Assembly: GCA_024274855.1 (NCBI GenBank)
Contig: JAJSAJ010000184.1
Span: 1-11,170 of the forward strand
Reading direction: 5' to 3'
Source of the DNA: Planctomycetota bacterium
GTDB lineage: Bacteria > Planctomycetota > Planctomycetia > Pirellulales > Pirellulaceae
Length of the DNA: 11,170 nucleotides
Part shown: in pieces, positions 1 through 5,495 of the stretch
How the letters are laid out: each line of letters begins with the position of its first letter
Position numbering within the stretch: position 1 is the first letter of the stretch
Program-made: the position numbers and the translations under genes
Notes under the pieces: generated by a model
Databases searched by the model: none
What the model was told of the DNA's origin: nothing
The model's input: only the letters and a program-made list of their open reading frames with translations

Positions 1-1722
1 ATCTGGCAGGCTGACCGACCGCAAGCTGTACACATTCGCGGAGCAACAGTTGATACCGCAACCGCCGAAGCAACGCCTTCCACCGAACTCCAGCCGGTGT
101 TACACGTTTCACACTCCTGCGCCACACAAGTCGATGTGCCGTTGACGCTCGATATCGACCAGCTCAGTGATCCGGTCAAACCCGTCTCATACACAGCTGC
201 AACGGCAATAGCCGGTGCAAAACAGATGCCCCTTTCATGGCGGTTCACAGATTTCCCCCGTGCGCCTAAGGCACTGCACGTCGTCGCTATTCAAACCGAT
301 CCCAAACCGCACCGATCCTACCGACCGATAAGCCGTCTAACCGATGGCCGGTATTCCAGTTCTAACGGTTCCTGCCTTTTTCCCGAAGGCCAGTCGGTAA
401 CGATCGATCTGGAACTGCAAGCGACACGCGTCGTCTCGGAAGTAAGGGTCCGTGCATGGGAGATGTCCGATACTTGGCAAACGAAATCCCGCACACTCTA
501 CACCTCGGAAAATGGCACGACCTGGACGCGACTTACGGGGAACCTGAAGACCATCGGCACGCAGCGCTGGGGCAATAACGTCAACACGATCTATGCGCAG
601 ACAGTCGCACGCCAAACGCGTTTCATCCGCGTTGCCATCGAACCCGCCTCGAAGAAGAAACGCGTCTATCTGGCCGAGATCGAAGTGCTCGGCACAGACG
701 AAGGCGATTCACCTCAGCTGACAGCGATCGCCGGCGTCGACGTCGATGGCGATGGTATAGGCGAGACCGTGGTCGCGACAGCCGGTGGGCAGATCATCGC
801 GTTGGACGCGACAGGACACCAGCGGTGGCGCGCGGATGTCGGCGTTCCGGTCACCACGTTGGCCGGCGGCGCGTTGGACAGCACCAACCGACAGTCGGTC
901 GTCTACGGCGCATCCCGCGATCTGCTGGGGTTAGTTGGACCGGACGGCCAAAAGGTCAAGGACGTTCATATCCCACAGTATCGCGGCATCTCAAGCGAAC
1001 CGCGAAACATCTCGGTGGCTGATCTGGATGGAAACGGTATCCCATCCATTATCGTCGGAGTTCGGTCCTGGCAGTATGTAGCCTACTCGCCCGAACTCGA
1101 ACTCCAATGGAAAAACGTGATCTATGCACACTCTGCCACGGTCGCGGACGTGGTCGATCTTGACGGGGATGGCACGATGGAGACGGTCGCCGGCAATGCC
1201 TATTTCGGTATGAACATCATCGACAATAACGGAAAACGGCGGCTCTACGCGGGCCGGTTCGGCCCTGAGCAATCCGCGGTATGCAGTGCGAATCTGGTCG
1301 GGGATCGGCGGCTCGAAGTCATCCTGGGCACCGATGGTGGCGACGTACTCGCGTTCGATCTGAACGGTACTCAACTGTGGAAGCGTAACGTGGGCGATCG
1401 GGTAACGTCCCTGGTTCCAGTGACGTTTCGAACCGGCACCGCAATAGTCGCCGCCTCGGACAGCGGTTACGTGTGGATGTTCACTGCAGATGGGAAACCA
1501 CGTTGGCACACACACCTGGGTGAACCGGTGCGGCGGCTGATCTCGAACGGCGGCTGGCTAATCTGTGCCGCGTCCCGTGCGGGTGTCGTCGTCTTGTCCC
1601 AATCAGGATCCGTTCAGAAGGTTGCAGTCACCCCGGCCCCCGTCGTGGACATCGTCGTGCTTGGTGACCAATGTGCGGCTCAGCTTGCGGATGGTTCGGT
1701 ATGCGGCATCACGTTGGAGTAA
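1..1722 (+). CDS. Secreted discoidin / FG-GAP-PQQ-type propeller protein, 5'-partial
   Basis: The reading frame is open from the first base of the window, so the gene starts upstream and 573 codons are visible, ending at TAA 1720-1722. The first ~105 codons are beta-rich with no clear family. Codons ~110-232 resemble an F5/8 type C (discoidin) carbohydrate-binding domain: an 'ISRLTDG' opening, a 'VTIDLE' strand, 'VSEVRVRAW', and a closing 'TRFIRVAIE' followed by 'YLAEIEVLG'. From codon ~238 to the end there are six or seven short repeats that look like propeller blades. Several carry a DxDGDG-type calcium loop (DVDGDGIGE, DLDGNGIPS, DLDGDGTME) followed by a 'G-x-x-A-[LF]-D-x-x-G-x-x-x-W' strand typical of PQQ/FG-GAP blades. 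The visible part shows no catalytic motif. The missing N-terminus probably holds a signal peptide and perhaps a polysaccharide lyase or glycosidase module. I infer an extracytoplasmic glycan-binding or glycan-degrading protein. The domain assignment is fairly safe, the overall function is not. Confidence 0.85.
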   Translation: MWQADRPQAVHIRGATVDTATAEATPSTELQPVLHVSHSCATQVDVPLTLDIDQLSDPVKPVSYTAATAIAGAKQMPLSWRFTDFPRAPKALHVVAIQTDPKPHRSYRPISRLTDGRYSSSNGSCLFPEGQSVTIDLELQATRVVSEVRVRAWEMSDTWQTKSRTLYTSENGTTWTRLTGNLKTIGTQRWGNNVNTIYAQTVARQTRFIRVAIEPASKKKRVYLAEIEVLGTDEGDSPQLTAIAGVDVDGDGIGETVVATAGGQIIALDATGHQRWRADVGVPVTTLAGGALDSTNRQSVVYGASRDLLGLVGPDGQKVKDVHIPQYRGISSEPRNISVADLDGNGIPSIIVGVRSWQYVAYSPELELQWKNVIYAHSATVADVVDLDGDGTMETVAGNAYFGMNIIDNNGKRRLYAGRFGPEQSAVCSANLVGDRRLEVILGTDGGDVLAFDLNGTQLWKRNVGDRVTSLVPVTFRTGTAIVAASDSGYVWMFTADGKPRWHTHLGEPVRRLISNGGWLICAASRAGVVVLSQSGSVQKVAVTPAPVVDIVVLGDQCAAQLADGSVCGITLE

Positions 1723-1804
1723 AGAGCCGAGGAACATGGCCTGCAACCACGGGGATCGGTAGTCCCAGCCCGGGTAACTCGCTAAACAATGTGGCGGAGG
1801 CAGC

Positions 1805-2725
1805 ATGGTCACTTCGTCTATCGGTTGTCTACAGATTCGGCTCGAAGCTGCGACGTATCAGGAACCAGATGCTGCAGCCTCAGCCTTACAAGAGTCACTG
1901 GCCAGCGAGCGTCGGCAAACACGCACGATTTTTCAAACGATCAAGCCCGATTCACTAGGCTTTGTCTCAGAACCCGGAGAAGCCGTGTTTCCGCACGGGG
2001 CGAAGCGTTTCCGGGAGGGCGAAGCTCCTGCTGAGCCTCTTGTTTTGGCGGCCAGAACGGCTCGCGTTGACTTGGTTGACTCCTACCAAGAGGCTCGATG
2101 GAGCGGACTGGTCAATGGCGTGCCCGTTACCACCACGCGGAGTGGTTTGTCGGATATGGCACTACGATTGGCGGTGAACCTATTTGGCGCACCGCCGCTG
2201 CGCGGCGAAGACTTCGCGAAGTATCGGGCCGCCACGGATCATGAAACGATTGTGGGATTAGGCCTGATAGTCCAGGTCCCATCGGGTAATTATCTTCCTG
2301 ACAAGCTCCTCAACCTTGGCAGTAACCGATTCACTTTCCGACCCCAATTGGGGATCACACACACTCAAGGAAAATGGGGAACGGAGTTGACAGCGTCGTC
2401 CTGGATCTACTCCGACAATAATAATTTCTTCAACGGGAGCGTTCTCGCACAAGATCCGTTTTACACGGTCCAGGGGCACGTTGATTACACATTCCGGCCG
2501 GGGCTTTGGCTTGGCGCTGGATTCGGCTACGGCGTGGGCGGCGAATCGACGATAAGCGGCGTTCGCAAGGACGACTTGAGAGAGAGTGTTGCTTGGCTAC
2601 TCACCTTTGCCTATCCGTTTAATCGCCAGTGGGGTGTCACGTTTTCGTATCTCGGTCACCGAACCCTGACTGACGTTGGCGGCAACTCGGACACTCTTGC
2701 AGCAGCAATATCCGTGCTTTGGTGA
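1805..2725 (+). CDS. Outer-membrane beta-barrel (Phenol_MetA_deg-like), N-terminus replaced; probable gene remnant
   Basis: This ORF has 306 codons from ATG 1805, with GGAGG at 1796-1800 only 4 nt upstream. Residues ~87 to 306 resemble the C-terminal two thirds of Phenol_MetA_deg-type outer-membrane barrel proteins: alternating aromatic and polar strands, 'RAATDHETIVG', 'KLLNLGSNRFTFRPQLG', 'FNGSVLAQDPFY', 'GGESTISGVRKDD', 'LTDVGGNSD', and a final ...SVLW whose terminal aromatic fits a BAM recognition signal. Members of this family usually begin with a cleavable signal peptide and the first barrel strands. Here residues 1-86 show no signal peptide and are hydrophilic, and residues ~57-78 are encoded by the GEAPAEP-type repeat. 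The fold begins abruptly at 'RTARVDL'. I infer that the 5' end was lost or displaced when the repeat arrived, so the product is probably not exported and the locus is likely decaying. An intact gene with an unusual leader is less likely. Confidence 0.6.
   Translation: MVTSSIGCLQIRLEAATYQEPDAAASALQESLASERRQTRTIFQTIKPDSLGFVSEPGEAVFPHGAKRFREGEAPAEPLVLAARTARVDLVDSYQEARWSGLVNGVPVTTTRSGLSDMALRLAVNLFGAPPLRGEDFAKYRAATDHETIVGLGLIVQVPSGNYLPDKLLNLGSNRFTFRPQLGITHTQGKWGTELTASSWIYSDNNNFFNGSVLAQDPFYTVQGHVDYTFRPGLWLGAGFGYGVGGESTISGVRKDDLRESVAWLLTFAYPFNRQWGVTFSYLGHRTLTDVGGNSDTLAAAISVLW
1965..2060 (+). repeat. Planctomycete-type dispersed repeat coding 'REGEAPAEP'
   Basis: The stretch around 2009-2040 reads in one frame as FREGEAPAEPL and in the next as SGRAKLLLS. 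Such peptides recur in many short planctomycete ORFs because a repetitive DNA element underlies them (recalled knowledge, not searched here). Only one copy is present in this window, so boundaries are approximate. It lies exactly where the barrel ORF at 1805-2725 changes from unrelated sequence to recognisable barrel sequence. Confidence 0.45.
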
Positions 2726-2727
2726 CA

Positions 2728-2756
2728 CTGGGCGAAAACAACTACAAGACGCCCAG
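2728..2756 (+). terminator. Hairpin just after the barrel gene, possible weak terminator
   Basis: CTGGGCG at 2728-2734 pairs perfectly with CGCCCAG at 2750-2756, a 7-bp GC-rich stem with a 15-nt loop. It starts 3 nt after the TGA of the barrel gene. No T-run follows on the plus strand, so intrinsic termination is uncertain. Confidence 0.3.
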
Positions 2757-2836
2757 ATATGACACGTCGCACCGCGTTCGCCAATGGCAGAAAACTGGCC
2801 CTACTTCGTCGACTCTCACAACGATGCTTTCAATTG

Positions 2837-2972
2837 GTAGCCATTCACGCCGCTGGGGTCTGACGCAATTTTCGGCAGAGAAAGCGTTTCTTTACGCGAA
2901 CACATTCTGTCGCCGAGAATGGGTCTGACCCCTTGGAAGCGAGCCGGCGGCCTACATTCCGTGAACGGTTAC
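2837..2972 (+). mobile_element. 136-bp MITE-like element, copy A
   Basis: The element runs from GTAGCCATTCACG to CGTGAACGGTTAC, which are imperfect terminal inverted repeats. It has no coding capacity. The interior carries a second inverted pair, GGGGTCTGACGCA...TTTTCGGC facing GCCGA(A/G)AATGGGTCTGACCCC, so the single strand could fold into a long hairpin around GCGTT...AACGC. It differs from copy B at about 11 and from copy C at about 9 of 136 positions. It is flanked by a perfect 8-bp direct repeat TTCAATTG (2829-2836 and 2973-2980), the mark of a transposition target duplication. Its right end overlaps the 3' end of pgl and contributes that gene's stop codon. The end sequence (GTAA/GTAG) and the 8-bp duplication resemble the IS66 family, so mobilisation by an IS66-type transposase is a reasonable inference. 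No transposase is encoded in the window. Confidence 0.85.
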
Positions 2973-3721
2973 TTCAATTGTATGGCGCTCGCTGCATCTA
3001 CAAACCACTCGACAGTGCCACTGTCCGATCGGACAGCCTGAGCGGGGAGTCGCTGGGGATCGTACGCGCCCTGCAGCACCTCCGCCAGACGCGACGCTTT
3101 ATCCTTGCCTGTAACAACGAAAACAATGTGCTCGGCTCGGTTGATCAGATTGTAGGTCATTGTCATCCGGCGCGTGTTCAACGGTGGGATATCATTGGCC
3201 ACAACCCATCGATCGTTGGCGTTCAGTGCTGACGTATACGGAAAGAGCGATGCGGTGTGACCATCGTCGCCCATGCCAAGCAGGATCAGGTCGAAGCGAG
3301 GCGGTCGGTCCGCTCGAGAGACACAAAACGAGTCCGCAATCTCCCGCTCGTAGTCCTGTGCACTGCCATCCAGTTCCGGTCGGTCGGCACGCATTCCGTG
3401 AATCCGCCGCGTCTCAATCCCCAGGGGCACCAACAAGGCCTCGCTCGCCATCCGATAGTTCGAATCGGGATGGTCCGGCGGCACGGTTCGTTCGTCCGTC
3501 CAAAACCACTCGACACGCGACCAGTCAATCTGGTCTCGGTATCCACCTTGAGTGAGTAGCCGGTACAAGGGCCTGGGTGTAGCGCCTCCGGAAAGTGCAA
3601 CAAAAAACCGCCCGTGCCGCTCAATCGCAGCGGCACCGACTTGGACGACCGACTCAGCGACGCGTCGAACAACTTGCTCGGCATCCGACAAACAATGGGT
3701 GGTTCGATTCGTATTCATCAT
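2969..3721 (-). CDS. pgl: 6-phosphogluconolactonase
   Basis: This enzyme hydrolyses 6-phosphoglucono-1,5-lactone to 6-phosphogluconate, the second step of the oxidative pentose phosphate pathway, in the cytoplasm. The 250-residue product has the usual length for the family. Recognisable motifs are 'ALSGGATPRPLY' (residues ~42-53, phosphate-binding loop), 'WTDERTVPPDHPDSNYRM' (~74-91), 'LLGMGDDGHTASLFP' (~147-161) and 'RMTMTYNLIN' (~185-194). This set is diagnostic of Pgl/DevB rather than glucosamine-6-phosphate deaminase. Tandem ATGs occur at the start and no good Shine-Dalgarno precedes either, so M1 or M2 could be used. It lies downstream of zwf, as in many bacteria, but element B (3741-3876) is inserted between them. 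Element A abuts its 3' end: the last codons QLK lie in A's target duplication and the TAA comes from the element's GTTAC terminus. Without A the frame would continue for three residues (A-S-L) to a TGA at 2816-2818, so the protein is essentially complete. Confidence 0.95.
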   Translation of the reverse strand: MMNTNRTTHCLSDAEQVVRRVAESVVQVGAAAIERHGRFFVALSGGATPRPLYRLLTQGGYRDQIDWSRVEWFWTDERTVPPDHPDSNYRMASEALLVPLGIETRRIHGMRADRPELDGSAQDYEREIADSFCVSRADRPPRFDLILLGMGDDGHTASLFPYTSALNANDRWVVANDIPPLNTRRMTMTYNLINRAEHIVFVVTGKDKASRLAEVLQGAYDPQRLPAQAVRSDSGTVEWFVDAASAIQLK

Positions 3722-3740
3722 CGTTCGCCAATCACTAAAG

Positions 3741-3876
3741 GTAGCTGTTCACGCCGCTGGGGTCTGACGCACTTTTCGGCGGAGAAAGCGTTTCTTCACG
3801 CGAACACGTTTGGTCGCCGAAAATGGGTCTGCCCCCTTGGAAGCGAGCCGGCGGCCTACGTTCCGTGAACGGTTAC
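3741..3876 (+). mobile_element. 136-bp MITE-like element, copy B
   Basis: Same length, orientation and inverted-repeat architecture as copy A, about 92% identical. The ends are GTAGCTGTTCACG and CGTGAACGGTTAC. The flanks CACTAAAG (3733-3740) and CGCTAAAG (3877-3884) match at 7 of 8 positions, consistent with an aged 8-bp target duplication. It lies between zwf and pgl, with its GTAG end 19 nt from the pgl start codon. Any zwf-pgl transcript must read through its hairpin, which may reduce or uncouple pgl expression. With copy A it brackets pgl as a direct repeat. Confidence 0.85.
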
Positions 3877-3974
3877 CGCTAAAGTCATTTCCGGACCGGC
3901 CAAAAGATACGACCTTCTTGCCAGCGCCCGCCGAAAATCGCATTCCCCTTATGTGCTCGCTCCGAGCACCAGTA

Positions 3975-5483
3975 TCACTCGCAGTGTCTCCAACAAAATC
4001 CGTCACGGGCAAGCAGCTCGTCAACCGCTGGCGGACCCCACGTTCCAGGCGAATAGTTCGGAAAATCTCCCGGAATCGTCTCCTGCCAGTATTCCAGGAT
4101 GGGGGCTACGACCGACCAGGCCGCTTCCACCATGTCCGCTCGCTGGAAAAGCGTCGCATCCCCAAGCATGCAATCATAAAGTAACCGCTCGTACCCAGTC
4201 TGCGGCTGGCTATCGAAATAGTCCTGATACGAGAAGTTCATTTCGACGTTTCCCAGATTCATCACAGCACCGGGCCGCTTCGCATCGAAACTTAGCGAGA
4301 TCCCTTCGTCTGGATGAACACGCAGGATTAGCAAGTTCGGAGCGCACCGACTTATTCCCATATTCCGAAAGAGTGTAAACGGGGCCTTCTTGAAACAAAG
4401 GACAATTTCGGTCGAACGTTTCGGCAAACGCTTACCGGTGCGCAGGTAAAACGGAACGCCCGACCATCGCCAATTGTCGATCATCAGTCTCAGGGCGGCA
4501 AACGTCGGTGTGATGGAATCGGCCGCAACATATTTTTCGTCACGATAGGCAATCACGCCACCGGAAGCCGATGCACCGTATTGCCCTCGCACCGAACTCC
4601 GAGGCACTTCCTCGGAAGAGATTGGCTGAATGGCTTTCAAGATCTTAACTTGTTCATTTCTGACAGCATCCGCATCGAACGAGATTGGAGGTTCCATGGC
4701 AGTCAACGTCAGAAGCTGGAACAAGTGATTGGGAATCATATCCCGCAGCGCACCGGCTTGATCATAGTACCGGCCGCGATGCCCGATCCCCTGATCCTCG
4801 GCCGCCGTAATCTGCACATAGTCAACATAGCGCCGATTCCAGGTTGGTTCGAACATGCCGTTCGCAAAGCGAAAGGCGACAAGATTCTGAACCGTTTCCT
4901 TTCCGAGGTAATGATCAATCCGATAGATCTGCTGCTCACCAAGAGTTTCTCGCAACGTCTCATTCAATTCTTGGGCCGACTTCAAATCTCGGCCGAACGG
5001 CTTTTCCACGACCACGCGCCGCCATGAATCACCGGTTTCGGAAGTCAATTTCTGGCGGTCTAATTGCTGAGGGATTTCCGAGAAAAACTGCGGGGCGGTC
5101 GACAGATAAAAAAGGTAGTTCCCCTTGGTTGCGTATTGTTGGTCCACGTTGATCAGGAGCTCTCGGAGTCGCTGGTACGTTTCAGGGCTTCGAAAATCAC
5201 CGCTCAGATAGTACATCCGCTCGGCGAGCCACTGCCTGGCTGCGTTGCCCGCCGAGTCGCCAGAATCTGAAGCTCCGTCGCCAAACACTCGAGACCGAAA
5301 TTCTTCATTCGTCCACGGTCGCGTTGCGACGCCAACCACCGCGAAAGACGGGCTCAGCAGTCCTTCGCGAGCAAGGTTTTCCAGCGAAGGAATTAGTTTC
5401 CTGTGAGCCAGATCACCGGAAGCACCGAAGATAACAACGACACAAGGACCGGTTGGCAAACCAGCTGACGGCGATGATGGCAT
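3975..5483 (-). CDS. zwf: Glucose-6-phosphate 1-dehydrogenase
   Basis: This enzyme oxidises glucose 6-phosphate to 6-phosphoglucono-1,5-lactone with NAD(P)+, the entry step of the oxidative pentose phosphate pathway. The 502-residue length is typical. The Rossmann nucleotide-binding motif 'VVIFGASGDLAHRKL' lies at residues ~16-30, 'VVVEKPFGRDL' further on, and the active-site signature 'RIDHYLGKETVQNL' near residue 190 includes the substrate-binding His and Lys. 'GVPFYLRTGKRLPKRSTEI' is the conserved C-terminal substrate-site segment. The start ATG 5481-5483 follows the LamG/GH32-like gene by only 12 nt, with a loose AGAGAG purine tract upstream, which suggests co-transcription. pgl follows downstream after element B. 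The first ~12 residues (MPSSPSAGLPTG) are a disordered lead-in. I see no truncation or missing motif. Confidence 0.97.
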   Translation of the reverse strand: MPSSPSAGLPTGPCVVVIFGASGDLAHRKLIPSLENLAREGLLSPSFAVVGVATRPWTNEEFRSRVFGDGASDSGDSAGNAARQWLAERMYYLSGDFRSPETYQRLRELLINVDQQYATKGNYLFYLSTAPQFFSEIPQQLDRQKLTSETGDSWRRVVVEKPFGRDLKSAQELNETLRETLGEQQIYRIDHYLGKETVQNLVAFRFANGMFEPTWNRRYVDYVQITAAEDQGIGHRGRYYDQAGALRDMIPNHLFQLLTLTAMEPPISFDADAVRNEQVKILKAIQPISSEEVPRSSVRGQYGASASGGVIAYRDEKYVAADSITPTFAALRLMIDNWRWSGVPFYLRTGKRLPKRSTEIVLCFKKAPFTLFRNMGISRCAPNLLILRVHPDEGISLSFDAKRPGAVMNLGNVEMNFSYQDYFDSQPQTGYERLLYDCMLGDATLFQRADMVEAAWSVVAPILEYWQETIPGDFPNYSPGTWGPPAVDELLARDGFCWRHCE

Positions 5484-5495
5484 GGCAGATTCTCT

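Noticed and set aside
97..99. GTG as the real start of the first CDS
   Set aside because: The frame is open back to base 1 with compatible beta-rich sequence and no ribosome site or signal peptide at 97, so the gene enters from outside the window.
991..1515. Long minus-strand ORF (174 codons) opposite the propeller gene
   Set aside because: It is antisense to well-supported propeller repeats and resembles no family; it is a shadow of codon bias.
2837..2972. Repeat copies as a CRISPR array
   Set aside because: There are only three dispersed 136-bp copies in both orientations with target duplications and no regular spacers or cas genes.
2837..3876. Elements A and B plus pgl as a composite transposon
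   Set aside because: Each copy has its own 8-bp flanking duplication (TTCAATTG for A, C(A/G)CTAAAG for B), and the outer flanks of the pair do not match each other. Separate insertions explain the arrangement better.
3953..4378. Plus-strand ORFs opposite zwf
   Set aside because: They lie antisense to a clearly conserved G6PDH and show no motif.
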